Position numbers and translations under genes: made by a program. Of a stretch of DNA of 36,160 bases, positions 25,360 to 34,177 are shown one piece after another (positions within the stretch are counted from its first letter, which is position 1; every line of letters starts with the position of its first letter). The notes beneath the pieces were generated by a model. That model saw only the letters and a list, made by a program, of their open reading frames with translations. It did not search any database and was not told where the DNA came from. The stretch is from contig JAFLBN010000027.1 of NCBI GenBank assembly GCA_017303395.1, positions 1 through 36,160 of the forward strand. The letters run 5' to 3'. Origin of the DNA: Chitinophagales bacterium. Its GTDB lineage: Bacteria; Bacteroidota; Bacteroidia; Chitinophagales; Chitinophagaceae.

Positions 25360-26523
25360 ATGTCTCAAACAATACTGATAATAGACGACGAAAAAGCTAT
25401 CCGCAGAACCCTTACGGATATTCTGAGCTTTGAAGGCTTCACCATTGACGAAGCTGCTGACGGTGCCGAAGGCATCAAAAAAATAAAAGAGAATAACTAC
25501 GACTGCATACTCTGCGATATCAAAATGCCAAAAATGGACGGCATGGAGGTATTGACAGCGGCGCGTGAAGAAAAGCCTGATATTCCTTTCATCATGATAT
25601 CGGGACATGGCAATATAGAAACTGCCGTAGAAGCAGTGAAGAAGGGCGCGTATGATTTCATATCCAAACCACCAGATCTGAACCGCTTGCTGATAACCAT
25701 TCGCAATGCGATGGATAAAAAGAGCCTTGTGGCAGAAACCAAACAACTGCGTAAACGCATCAGCCGTGGTGCAGAGATGATTGGCGACAGCGAGGGTATG
25801 CAGAAGATAAAAGATACCATAGCGAAAGTAGCACCAACTGATGCACGTGTACTGGTAACAGGCGAAAACGGTGTTGGCAAGGAAATGGTGGCACGCCGCA
25901 TACATGAACTGAGCACCCGTGCCAACGGACCACTGGTAGAAGTAAACTGTGCTGCTATACCATCAGAGCTGATAGAGAGCGAACTCTTTGGCCACGAGAA
26001 AGGATCTTTTACATCTGCCATCAAACAGCGCATAGGCAAATTTGAACAAGCAAGTGGCGGTACGCTTTTTCTGGATGAGATTGGCGATATGAGCCTTGAC
26101 GCACAGGCAAAAGTATTACGAGCATTGCAGGAAGGTAAGATAACACGTGTAGGTGGCGATAAAGAGATAAAAGTAGATGTGCGTGTAATAGCCGCTACCA
26201 ACAAAGACTTGATGCAGGAAGTAGAGGAGAAAAAATTCAGACTCGACTTGTATCACCGTCTGGGTGTGATACTGATACATGTACCGTCTCTCAACGACCG
26301 CAAGGATGATATACCGGCACTGATAAAACATTTTCTGCAAGACATCAGCGAAGAATACAAGCAACCCGGAAAAGATATAGAAGATGCTGCCGTAGAGGCG
26401 CTTCAGAAATATAACTGGACGGGCAATATCCGCGAACTGCGCAATGTTGTAGAAAGGCTCATTATCCTATCTGAAAAGAAAATAACCAAAAAGGATATTG
26501 ATACTTACATCTTACTGAAATAA
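25360..26523 (+). CDS. NtrC-family response regulator without DNA-binding domain
   Basis: 387 residues. A receiver domain (1-120) has the phospho-acceptor Asp53 and Lys103. A sigma-54 AAA+ domain (about 140-370) has Walker A GENGVGKE (168-175), the L1 loop GSFTSA (215-220) in place of GAFTGA, Walker B GTLFLDE (234-240) and the GNIRELRN motif (355-362). The protein stops 26 residues later, so the C-terminal Fis-type helix-turn-helix of NtrC is missing. HTH-less NtrC-like regulators of this length exist in Bacteroidota; they may act from solution on sigma-54 polymerase. It is in an operon with the MORN gene. The NtrY-like kinase at 7676 is a plausible but unproven partner. Confidence 0.92.
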   Translation: MSQTILIIDDEKAIRRTLTDILSFEGFTIDEAADGAEGIKKIKENNYDCILCDIKMPKMDGMEVLTAAREEKPDIPFIMISGHGNIETAVEAVKKGAYDFISKPPDLNRLLITIRNAMDKKSLVAETKQLRKRISRGAEMIGDSEGMQKIKDTIAKVAPTDARVLVTGENGVGKEMVARRIHELSTRANGPLVEVNCAAIPSELIESELFGHEKGSFTSAIKQRIGKFEQASGGTLFLDEIGDMSLDAQAKVLRALQEGKITRVGGDKEIKVDVRVIAATNKDLMQEVEEKKFRLDLYHRLGVILIHVPSLNDRKDDIPALIKHFLQDISEEYKQPGKDIEDAAVEALQKYNWTGNIRELRNVVERLIILSEKKITKKDIDTYILLK

Positions 26524-26552
26524 TAAAAGGGCTGCAATTGCAGCCCTTTTAT
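26523..26552. terminator. Bidirectional terminator, 30-base perfect palindrome
   Basis: Bases 26523-26552 are a perfect inverted repeat with no spacer, so the RNA loop is probably the central AATT. A-rich and T-rich ends serve both the response regulator gene and the convergent dnaN. Confidence 0.92.
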
Positions 26553-26573
26553 CTTATATAGTTTTGTTGTTGC

Positions 26574-27695
26574 TTATACACCAACCATCAATGGCATCAA
26601 CAACATCAGTACTTCTTCTGTATCTGCTTTTTCCGTTGGGCGGAAGATACCTGCACGTGTAGGTGTGCTCAGTTCGAGCTGTACATCTGCACCTGTCATA
26701 TTGTTCAGCATCTCTACCATCAGTTTTGCGTTGAAGGCTATCTTCATATCCTCGCCGCTATACTGGCAGTTCAACGTTTCTTTACCCTCGTAAGAGAAGT
26801 CGATATCCTGTGCGCTTAGTTCCAGCGAATTGCCTTTGATTTCCAGCACTACCTGGTTGGTAGTTTTGTTGGCAAATATGCTGACACGGCGCAGTGCACT
26901 TACAAAATCTGCCCGGCTGATGGTAAGCCTGTACGGATTGTCTTTAGGTATTACCGCTTTGTAATCAGGAAATTTAGCATCTATCAGGCGACAGCTCATG
27001 CTCATCTTGTTGCTTGTTACAAACAAGTGGCTGCTATTGTATGATATCTGCAATTGTGTATCGTCTGCAGACAGTGTTGCCTTCAATTGTTGCAGTGGTT
27101 TTTTAGGCACTACAAAACCATCCTGCACAGGGCAAGCAATGTCTGTTTTGCCATACTGCACCAGACGATGCGCATCTGTAGATACGAATGTGATACCTGT
27201 TTTGCTAAGTTCAAAATACACACCCGTCATAGCAGGGCGTAGTGTATCGTTGCTAACGGCAAACAGTGTATTGTTGATGCTTTCTATCAGTGCGATAGAA
27301 GACATATTGAAGCTTGTAGTTTCGCCAGGTGCCGGTTCTTTAGGGAAGTCGTCCGCTTTTTCGCCACCAATTTTGTACTTACCTACATCGCTCGACATTT
27401 CGATAGAAAGGTCTTGCAGATTTACGTTGAAAGTAATTGGCTGCTCCGGCAGGTTTTTCAGATAGTCCGTCAGGATTTTTGAAGGTATACAAATGCGTCC
27501 GTCACCTTGCGCATCGTTTACATCCATCTGAACACGCATCATGGTTTCCAGATCGGTAGCCGTCAGCGTAAGTGTATTGCCTTTCAGTTCAAAAAGGAAA
27601 TCTTCTAATACTGATAATACTGTATTGGCACTGATAACCCCGCCAATTTGTTGCAGGTTTTTCAGCAGTGCCGTAGATGTAACGATAAAACGCAT
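26574..27695 (-). CDS. dnaN: DNA polymerase III beta subunit (sliding clamp)
   Basis: 373 residues, normal length, with three clamp domains. Recognisable blocks are the N-terminal MRFIVTSTALLKNL, TATDLETMMR near 46-55, STDAHRLVQYG in domain 2, a KFPDYKAVIPKDN block, and the C-terminal LMLLMPLMV. The dimeric ring tethers the replicative polymerase to DNA. It is not next to dnaA here, as is usual in Bacteroidota. A promoter box and a perfect DnaA box lie just upstream. Confidence 0.97.
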   Translation of the reverse strand: MRFIVTSTALLKNLQQIGGVISANTVLSVLEDFLFELKGNTLTLTATDLETMMRVQMDVNDAQGDGRICIPSKILTDYLKNLPEQPITFNVNLQDLSIEMSSDVGKYKIGGEKADDFPKEPAPGETTSFNMSSIALIESINNTLFAVSNDTLRPAMTGVYFELSKTGITFVSTDAHRLVQYGKTDIACPVQDGFVVPKKPLQQLKATLSADDTQLQISYNSSHLFVTSNKMSMSCRLIDAKFPDYKAVIPKDNPYRLTISRADFVSALRRVSIFANKTTNQVVLEIKGNSLELSAQDIDFSYEGKETLNCQYSGEDMKIAFNAKLMVEMLNNMTGADVQLELSTPTRAGIFRPTEKADTEEVLMLLMPLMVGV

Positions 27696-27715
27696 TTTCG
27701 ATAAATGTTTGAAAA

Positions 27716-27723
27716 CAAAGATA
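27716..27723 (-). promoter_or_regulatory. Candidate -7 box of dnaN
   Basis: TATCTTTG on the minus strand, an exact TAnnTTTG match, 20 bases before the ATG. Confidence 0.5.
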
Positions 27724-27750
27724 ATCGTTTACGCCTATCTTATATAGGGC

Positions 27751-27759
27751 TGTGGATAA
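27751..27759 (-). promoter_or_regulatory. DnaA box upstream of the dnaN promoter
   Basis: TTATCCACA on the minus strand, identical to the DnaA 9-mer consensus. It lies 27 bases upstream of the -7 box, at the upstream edge of the expected -33 region. DnaA bound here could control dnaN. Confidence 0.6.
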
Positions 27760-27884
27760 CGAGGGAATAACTATAAACAAAGGTTTCGGGCAGGAAAATT
27801 GGGGGTGATAACCTGTGAAACGGGCTATGCACAGCAACCGGCGGTTAAAGCCCTTATTCAGATTTTTTATTTACGTTTACATGC

Positions 27885-29336
27885 ATGAGGAAGGGCTTAT
27901 TTCCGCTGATTCTGGCACTAATTTTTGGGGGTATAAATGCAGCAGCACAGGTACTGCCTGCCAACGGAGATTCGCTACACTACAGGCTGATAGGTTTCAG
28001 CGTACCCTTACAACCCCAAGCGACGGGGTACAGACTGGAAATTTTTACATTTAATACTAGCAAGGCCAAAAGCCTATCGGCAAAACCCATCCTTACACAA
28101 CAGGAAAAAACAAATAAGATAATTGCTACTGTACCTGCTTTTGGCAAACAGTATGTATGGCGGGTGCTATATCTCAATGGTAAAAATGCTATAGGCAAAT
28201 CTGAAACGTACGATTTTGTTGTTCGAGAAAATCCATATTCGAACAAAGAGGTAGCAAGGGTAGATGTAATAAATGCAGCTACCAAGTACAAAGACATGCT
28301 GGTGTTCTTTGACAATACCCGCTCGCTATACAATATGCAGGGCGAACCTGTCTGGTTTTTGCCACAAATACCGAGCATTAACGATAGCAGCATATATGTT
28401 GTAAGAGATATAAAACTAACAAAAGACAATACCATTACCTTCCTTACCAGCAAGAACGTGCATGAAATGGACTATTACGGGCATATAATTTGGTCCGGTC
28501 CTAATAATGGTAAGATAAGTGGCAAAATAGCGGAACAGTATCATCACGAAATAACCAAATTATCGAACGGACATTATATGACAATAGCCGATAAATTTGT
28601 GCCAAGTGAAAAAGTAGGGAAAAGAGATACTACATCCATACTGCCTACTAATAAAGGCTCACTAACACCTTGCGGCACACTGGTAGAATACAATGCACAA
28701 AACGATATTGTATGGACATGGAATTCCTGCGACTATATTAAAGCGGGTGACCTGATTACGCACTTTAACGCGTTTTACTTTGATGAGAAAAACAAGGTTT
28801 TCTACACAAGCTATCGCAACATAGGCAGGATAATTAAGGCCGAATATCCAAGCGGGCGCATGTTGGCACAATATGGTTATGACATGAATAATGACGGGAG
28901 TGTACTGACGGGCAACATTTTCTCTCAACACAACTGCAATCTGAATAGCGATGGTAACCTGATATTATTCAACAACAATTTTAAAATGCACCTTCCTACC
29001 GCAGAGCGCGAAAAAGATTGCATACCTGCAGTAGTGGTTTTTAAAGAACCTACAGCAGAAGGCAAAACACTACTAAGGATTTGGGAGTTTAAAACAGATA
29101 TAGACACGTTTACAAAACCTATGTCTTCCGGCGGTGGTAGTGTGCGCGAACTGGATAAGGGTGACTACCTTGTTTGTACCGGCCTGCCCGGCAGAAACTT
29201 CATTGTATCTTCAGACAAAAAAATACTGTGGAATGTGGTAACATGGCAAAAGGAAAAAGGCGAATGGAAACCTGCATCGGGTTATCGCATCAGCCCTATC
29301 AGAAAAGAAGAGTTGCCGAAAATATTATTCAAATAA
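27885..29336 (+). CDS. Exported arylsulfotransferase (ASST)-like protein
   Basis: 483 residues. Residues 1-22 form a signal peptide (MRKGLFPLILALIFGGINAAAQ). An N-terminal fibronectin-like section (about 28-118) is followed by a beta-propeller with arylsulfotransferase blocks: YHHEITKLSNGHYM, HFNAFYFDEKN, SYRNIGRIIKAEYPSG and FSQHNCNLNSDGN. ASST proteins transfer sulfate between phenolic compounds in the periplasm via a His intermediate. Several conserved-looking histidines are present, but I cannot tell which is catalytic or whether activity is kept, since Bacteroidota have many propellers of this type. A strong terminator overlaps the last base of its stop codon. Confidence 0.78.
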   Translation: MRKGLFPLILALIFGGINAAAQVLPANGDSLHYRLIGFSVPLQPQATGYRLEIFTFNTSKAKSLSAKPILTQQEKTNKIIATVPAFGKQYVWRVLYLNGKNAIGKSETYDFVVRENPYSNKEVARVDVINAATKYKDMLVFFDNTRSLYNMQGEPVWFLPQIPSINDSSIYVVRDIKLTKDNTITFLTSKNVHEMDYYGHIIWSGPNNGKISGKIAEQYHHEITKLSNGHYMTIADKFVPSEKVGKRDTTSILPTNKGSLTPCGTLVEYNAQNDIVWTWNSCDYIKAGDLITHFNAFYFDEKNKVFYTSYRNIGRIIKAEYPSGRMLAQYGYDMNNDGSVLTGNIFSQHNCNLNSDGNLILFNNNFKMHLPTAEREKDCIPAVVVFKEPTAEGKTLLRIWEFKTDIDTFTKPMSSGGGSVRELDKGDYLVCTGLPGRNFIVSSDKKILWNVVTWQKEKGEWKPASGYRISPIRKEELPKILFK

Positions 29337-29361
29337 AAAGCCCCGATAACTCGGGGCTTTT
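29336..29361. terminator. Bidirectional terminator between the ASST-like gene and alaS
   Basis: A perfect 11-bp stem (29336-29346 with 29351-29361) has a TAAC loop and A- and T-rich flanks. It lies between two convergent stop codons. Confidence 0.92.
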
Positions 29362-29364
29362 GTT

Positions 29365-31989
29365 TTATAACAGTGATTTTACTTTTTCTATAACGGCTTG
29401 TAAGCTGCCTGCATCCTGTCCACCTGCGGTAGCCAGCGTTTTTTGTCCGCCACCGCCACCTTTGATGAGTGGAGCAACATGCTCTTTGATGATTTTACCT
29501 GCATCCAATCCTTTAGCAGCCACAACGCTATCTGCCACACCTACTGCTACAAATGGTTTGCCATCAATGTTTGCACACAGCACAATTACGTGGTCATTCA
29601 GATGGTGCTTCACATCAAAGCAGAGTTTCTTCAGCATATCGGCAGTACCTACTTCTACTATCGTACCAACAAATGTTACCTGATTGATGATTTCATCTTT
29701 GGTCAATACCTCGTTGCGGATAGCTACCAGTTGGCGAGCCTCTAAAGACTCTACATGTTTTTCCAGTTGTGCTTTTTCTTCCTGCAGCTTTTCAATTGCT
29801 TTCAGCAGATCTTTCGGATGCTTCAATGCAGCATTGATATTGTGCAGTGTGTGCAGATGATTGTTTACATATGTCTCTGCGGCACCACCACTTACAGCTT
29901 CAATACGGCGAACGCCAGCAGCTACGGCACTTTCATGCTTTATCTTAAAGAAGCCAAGCTGGCCTGTGCTGCCTACATGTGTACCACCACACAACTCTAT
30001 TGAGTAGTTAGGATCCATAACTACCACACGTACTTTGTCGCCATATTTTTCGCCAAACAATGCCATAGCACCCATTGCTACTGCTTCGTCCTTAGCCATT
30101 TCTTTAATGACAACAGGTATGTTTTCGCGTATCTTCTGATTAACGATGGTTTCTATTTGTGCAATTTCTTCTTCCGTTACTTTAGCAAAATGCGAGAAGT
30201 CGAAACGCAGATGTTCTTCATTTACCAAAGAACCTTTTTGTGCTACGTGTGTACCTAACACACTGCGTAGTGCAGCGTGCAACAAGTGTGTAGCACTGTG
30301 GTGGATTGTTGTAGCACCACGCTTATCTGCATCAACCTTAGCTATTGCATTTGCAGCAGGGTTTGACGGCAGCTCTTCTGCAAAGTGAATGATGAGGTCG
30401 TTCTCTTTCTTGGTATCAACGATGTGTATTACCTCGTTAGGGAAAACAAGTGTACCTGTATCGCCTACCTGACCACCGCTTTCTGCATAGAAAGGTGTGG
30501 TGTCCAACACCAGTTGATAGCTTTCTTTACCCTTTGCTTTTACTTTACGATACTTCAGTATAGACGCTTGTGTTTCCAGACTATCGTAGCCTACAAATTT
30601 TGTAGCTGAATCTTTCACCACTACCCAGTCTTCCGTATCCAATGCAGTAGCTGCGCGGCTGCGGTCCTTCTGCTGTTGCATTTCAGCTTCAAATGCAGCT
30701 TCATCCACATTCAGATTATTTTCCTGTCCTATCAGGCGAGTCAAATCTATCGGGAAGCCGTAGGTATCGTACAATTCAAACGCGGCTTTACCATTGATGG
30801 TTTTGCTGTTTTGCGCGTTTGTTTCTTTTACGATATCATCAATTTTCTTCAGGCCTTTATCAAGCGTACGCAGGAAAGCTTCTTCTTCTTCCTTCACTAC
30901 TTTGCAAACAAGGTCTATCTGTTTGTGCAGTTCAGGGAATACATTTTCAAACTGCTTTGCGAGTACCGGCATCAGTTGTGCCAGTAATGGTTGCTTGTAG
31001 TCGAGGTAAGAATAATAATACCTTGCAGCCCTGCGCAATATGCGGCGTATAACATAACCCGCGCCTGTATTGCTCGGTAACTGGCCATCTGCTATGGTAA
31101 AGCCGATAGCACGTATATGGTCGCTCAGTACACGGAAAGCAATATCCTGTTTGCTATCTGTGTAGCCGTATTTCTTACCCGTTATTTTTTCAATCTCTGC
31201 AATGGTACCAGTGAACAAATCTGTATCGTAGTTGCTCTGCTTGCCTTGCAGTACACGTACCAGACGCTCAAGGCCCATACCTGTATCTACGTGCTGTGCA
31301 GGCAGCTCCTGCAGGCTACCATCTTTCAAACGGTTGAACTGCATGAACACATTGTTCCATATCTCGATAACCTGCGGGTGGTCGTTGTTTACCAGTGTCT
31401 TACCATCAACTGCTTTGCGCTCTTCTTCTGTGCGGCAATCAACATGTATTTCGCTGCACGGGCCACAAGGGCCTGTATCGCCCATCTCCCAGAAGTTGTC
31501 CTTCTTGTTGCCCATCAGTATGCGGTCTTCTGCAATGTATTGCTTCCAGAAGTCGTATGCTTCCTTATCCATCGGCAAGCCTTCCTTTTCATCGCCGCCA
31601 AATACTGTAACGTATAACTTGTCTTTAGGTATTTTATAAACATCTACAAGCAGTTCCCAGCTCCACTCAATAGCTTCTTTTTTGAAGTAGTCGCCAAAGC
31701 TCCAGTTGCCCAGCATCTCGAACATGGTATGGTGGTAGGTATCTACGCCCACTTCTTCCAGATCGTTGTGCTTACCGCTAACGCGCAAACATTTTTGTGT
31801 ATCTGCCACACGAGCATCAGGCGCCTGCTTGTTGCCGAGGAAGTAATCCTTAAACTGGTTCATACCTGCATTGGTAAACAGGAGGGTAGGATCGTTTTTA
31901 ACAACAATTGGCGCAGATGGCACAATAGCGTGTCCCTTGCTGCGGAAAAAGTCTAAATACTGCTGGCGTATTTCGTTAGCTGTCAACAT
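29365..31989 (-). CDS. alaS: Alanyl-tRNA synthetase
   Basis: 874 residues, full length. The class II aminoacylation core carries the motif-1 region FTNAGMNQFKDYFLG and the RVSGKHNDLEEVG segment, with HTMFEMLGNWSFGDYFK following. The editing domain has its zinc-binding HxxxH (His564, His568 in HHSATHLLH) and CGGTH (Cys667, His671). The C-Ala/DHHA1 part ends with GGGGGQKTLATAGGQD. It charges tRNA-Ala and clears Ser or Gly mischarging. The promoter box ends seven bases before the ATG. Confidence 0.98.
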   Translation of the reverse strand: MLTANEIRQQYLDFFRSKGHAIVPSAPIVVKNDPTLLFTNAGMNQFKDYFLGNKQAPDARVADTQKCLRVSGKHNDLEEVGVDTYHHTMFEMLGNWSFGDYFKKEAIEWSWELLVDVYKIPKDKLYVTVFGGDEKEGLPMDKEAYDFWKQYIAEDRILMGNKKDNFWEMGDTGPCGPCSEIHVDCRTEEERKAVDGKTLVNNDHPQVIEIWNNVFMQFNRLKDGSLQELPAQHVDTGMGLERLVRVLQGKQSNYDTDLFTGTIAEIEKITGKKYGYTDSKQDIAFRVLSDHIRAIGFTIADGQLPSNTGAGYVIRRILRRAARYYYSYLDYKQPLLAQLMPVLAKQFENVFPELHKQIDLVCKVVKEEEEAFLRTLDKGLKKIDDIVKETNAQNSKTINGKAAFELYDTYGFPIDLTRLIGQENNLNVDEAAFEAEMQQQKDRSRAATALDTEDWVVVKDSATKFVGYDSLETQASILKYRKVKAKGKESYQLVLDTTPFYAESGGQVGDTGTLVFPNEVIHIVDTKKENDLIIHFAEELPSNPAANAIAKVDADKRGATTIHHSATHLLHAALRSVLGTHVAQKGSLVNEEHLRFDFSHFAKVTEEEIAQIETIVNQKIRENIPVVIKEMAKDEAVAMGAMALFGEKYGDKVRVVVMDPNYSIELCGGTHVGSTGQLGFFKIKHESAVAAGVRRIEAVSGGAAETYVNNHLHTLHNINAALKHPKDLLKAIEKLQEEKAQLEKHVESLEARQLVAIRNEVLTKDEIINQVTFVGTIVEVGTADMLKKLCFDVKHHLNDHVIVLCANIDGKPFVAVGVADSVVAAKGLDAGKIIKEHVAPLIKGGGGGQKTLATAGGQDAGSLQAVIEKVKSLL

Positions 31990-31996
31990 AAGGCTG

Positions 31997-32004
31997 CAAA
32001 GATA
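31997..32004 (-). promoter_or_regulatory. Candidate -7 box of alaS, very close to the start codon
   Basis: TATCTTTG on the minus strand, an exact TAnnTTTG match, seven bases before the ATG, so the transcript would have almost no leader. Confidence 0.45.
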
Positions 32005-32016
32005 ATTAGCTGATTT
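32001..32016. repeat. Degenerate octamer pair upstream of alaS
   Basis: GATAATTA and GCTGATTT follow each other in the same 8-base phase as the element at 811-840 (GATTATTA, GCTGATTA). Confidence 0.35.
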
Positions 32017-32180
32017 GAAGTATAGCCTGCTCGTATTAGCTATTCTGTTGAAATATTATAAAAATTTCAAACGCTAGAAGGGAAAATTGTCCATCACTAT
32101 GCGCCGATACTCCATTTTTCAGGGCTTTCGGGTGTTGCACCTTTGCATTATCAAATTATTCATTTAAAAAAATAAACGCA

Positions 32181-32720
32181 ATGAGCAATTTTTCAGTTCC
32201 TACGAAAGAACAAGTATCTACAGAAAATCAAACAATTTTCGACAACCTGACTAAAGCACTTGGCTTTGTGCCAAACTTATATGCAACAATTGCATATTCA
32301 GACACCGGACTGGGCAGATACCTAGCTTTCCAAAATGCTAAAACATCCCTTAGCAATAAGGAGAAAGAAGCCGTAAACCTTGTAGTAAGCCAGGTAAATG
32401 AATGCCGCTATTGCCAGAGTGCACATACACTGCTTGGCAAAATGAACGGTTTTTCTGAAGAAGAAATACTGGATTTAAGAGCAGGTGAAAGCAGTAATGC
32501 GAAACTGAATGCATTGGTAGCATTTGCAAAAGAAGCTACTGCCCAAAAAGGCCGTGTATCTGAAAGTGTGCTGAATGCTTTCTTTAATGCAGGCTATAGC
32601 AAAGGGGCAATGGTGGATGTGATACTGCAGATAAGCGACAAGATAGCTATGAACTATCTGCACAACCTGACACAAATTCCAATCGACTTCCCTGTGGCTA
32701 CAGAACTGCAGACAGCATAA
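32181..32720 (+). CDS. Carboxymuconolactone decarboxylase / AhpD-like protein
   Basis: 179 residues, all helical in appearance. The redox motif of AhpD-like proteins is intact as Glu74, Cys75, Cys78 and His82 in ECRYCQSAHTLLG. These proteins act as thiol peroxidases or disulfide reductases, often against peroxides or organic hydroperoxides, in the cytoplasm. The 191 bases upstream hold a near-match promoter box (CACCTTTG near 32149) and some octamer-like sequence, no gene. The gene may form a stress-response unit with the DUF1348 and AraC genes that follow. Confidence 0.88.
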   Translation: MSNFSVPTKEQVSTENQTIFDNLTKALGFVPNLYATIAYSDTGLGRYLAFQNAKTSLSNKEKEAVNLVVSQVNECRYCQSAHTLLGKMNGFSEEEILDLRAGESSNAKLNALVAFAKEATAQKGRVSESVLNAFFNAGYSKGAMVDVILQISDKIAMNYLHNLTQIPIDFPVATELQTA

Positions 32721-32750
32721 TGCAATGAGCCGATAGATATTGTTGAACCT

Positions 32751-32787
32751 GAAGAATGGGCAATTAGTGATAATTTGCCTGTTCTTC
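32751..32787 (+). other. Long RNA hairpin in the AhpD/DUF1348 gap
   Basis: The left arm 32751-32766 pairs with 32771-32787 over 16 pairs, with two adjacent G-U wobbles, a single bulged T (32774) and a GTGA loop. No T-run follows, so it is a weak candidate for a terminator. It may be an attenuator or an mRNA processing or stability element between two genes of one operon. Confidence 0.6.
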
Positions 32788-32803
32788 TGTAATAAAAACT
32801 ATT

Positions 32804-33214
32804 ATGGAAAAAAGATACCCTGTTCCACCGTTTACGATGGAAACAGCATTACGGAAAGTACAGGCAGCAGAGGATGCCTGGAATTCTAGAGACCCTGAAA
32901 AAGTAGCATTGGCCTATAGTATAGATACAGAGTGGCGCAACAGAACAGAGTTTTTGAATGGAAGGGACGAGGTAAAAGCCTTCCTGTATCGCAAATGGGA
33001 GAAGGAGCTGGACTATAAATTGAAAAAAGAATTGTGGGGGTTTAGGGAAAACAGAATGGCTGTAAGATTTGAATATGAATGGCACGATGCTGCAGGCCAA
33101 TGGTACAGAAGCTATGGTAATGAACTGTGGGAATTTGATGAAGATGGGTATATGAGAAAGCGCTATGCAAGTATTAACGATATGCCGATAAACGAGCAGG
33201 AAAGAAAGCTTTAA
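32804..33214 (+). CDS. DUF1348 (SnoaL/NTF2-like) protein
   Basis: 136 residues spanning the whole DUF1348 domain, with the typical [20 protein letters not shown] start, [22 protein letters not shown] and [10 protein letters not shown] blocks and a final YASINDMPI. The fold is a cone-shaped NTF2-like barrel; the reaction, if any, is unknown. The AraC regulator begins two bases after its stop, so they are in one operon, perhaps with the AhpD-like gene. Confidence 0.9.
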   Translation: MEKRYPVPPFTMETALRKVQAAEDAWNSRDPEKVALAYSIDTEWRNRTEFLNGRDEVKAFLYRKWEKELDYKLKKELWGFRENRMAVRFEYEWHDAAGQWYRSYGNELWEFDEDGYMRKRYASINDMPINEQERKL

Positions 33215-33216
33215 TT

Positions 33217-34098
33217 ATGAGCAATACACCGCTAACATTAATCAACCCGCAAAACGGGCATCTGGCACTAAGGCTGTTTTCCTTCGAGGACAACAGCTTT
33301 TTTGACCATATTCAAAGGCTCAATTATTACACGGTTATCCTGCTTACAAAAGGGAAAGTAACTGTAAAAGCAGATTTTAAAGACTATACGATTGATACAC
33401 CAAGCCTTTTTTGCTTTAGTCCATATCAGCCTTTTATGTTCAGCACGACCGAAAAAATTGAAGGGGTAGTTATCAACTTCCACCCCGATTTTTTCTGTAT
33501 TCACAGGCATCAGAAAGAGGTGGCTTGCAATGGGGTTTTATTCAACAATATATACGACCCTCCATTCCTGAAAATAGCACAAAATGACATAAAGCAGTTT
33601 ACAGATATATATGAGCAAATGCGAACGGAGATGCAACTTGCAGCGCTGGCACAATACGAGCTGCTGGTGTCTTACCTTAAAATCTTTTTGATAAATGCAT
33701 CAAGGTTGAAGATGAATGAGCTACCCGAAAGCACTGTAGTTACTGAAACAAGAGAACCTTTCATTTTGCAAACATTGAAAGATGCTATCGAATCTAATTA
33801 CAAAAGCATACATGCACCTGCAGACTATGCTTCCCTATTGAACATTTCACCAAAAGCATTGGGGAAAATCACCAAGACGCACTTTAATAAAACACTTACC
33901 GAGCTAATATCTGAAAGGATAATCATAGAGGCGAAGCGTGAATTGTACCTGACATCAAAGGCAGTAAAATCTATTGCTTACGAACTGGGCTTTGATGATG
34001 AATACTATTTCAGTCGTTTCTTTAAGAAGAACGCAGATGTATCGCCGCAGTTGTATAGGGATACTGTAGGCTTTGCTAAAGCAGAAGCAGAAGCATAA
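33217..34098 (+). CDS. AraC-family transcriptional regulator
   Basis: 293 residues. The N-terminal half (about 15-170) looks like a cupin-type AraC ligand domain (NYYTVILLTKGKVTVKAD, then FCFSPYQPFMF). The C-terminal 100 residues carry the two AraC helix-turn-helix motifs, LLNISPKALGKITKTHFNK and the signature IAYELGFDDEYYFSRFFKK followed by SPQLYR. It starts two bases after the DUF1348 gene and probably regulates its own operon. The inducer is unknown. Confidence 0.9.
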   Translation: MSNTPLTLINPQNGHLALRLFSFEDNSFFDHIQRLNYYTVILLTKGKVTVKADFKDYTIDTPSLFCFSPYQPFMFSTTEKIEGVVINFHPDFFCIHRHQKEVACNGVLFNNIYDPPFLKIAQNDIKQFTDIYEQMRTEMQLAALAQYELLVSYLKIFLINASRLKMNELPESTVVTETREPFILQTLKDAIESNYKSIHAPADYASLLNISPKALGKITKTHFNKTLTELISERIIIEAKRELYLTSKAVKSIAYELGFDDEYYFSRFFKKNADVSPQLYRDTVGFAKAEAEA

Positions 34099-34177
34099 TA
34101 TTGCTTACAATAGCATTTAAGATAATAATATATACTGTACCCTCAGGTAATACCGTTAAGCTCGTTTTTTTACCATT

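Noticed and set aside
24597-26523. Toxin-antitoxin pair based on the YwqK-like MORN protein
   Set aside because: The partner gene is a response regulator, and no toxin-like gene is adjacent; the antitoxin name is only a database habit.
27696-27884. Replication origin next to dnaN
   Set aside because: Only one DnaA box is visible, with no cluster of boxes and no dnaA gene; promoter control is a simpler reading.
34165-34171. T-run after the AraC gene as a terminator
   Set aside because: No stable stem directly precedes it; the nearest inverted repeat (TACC/GGTA) is only 4 bp and about 20 bases upstream.
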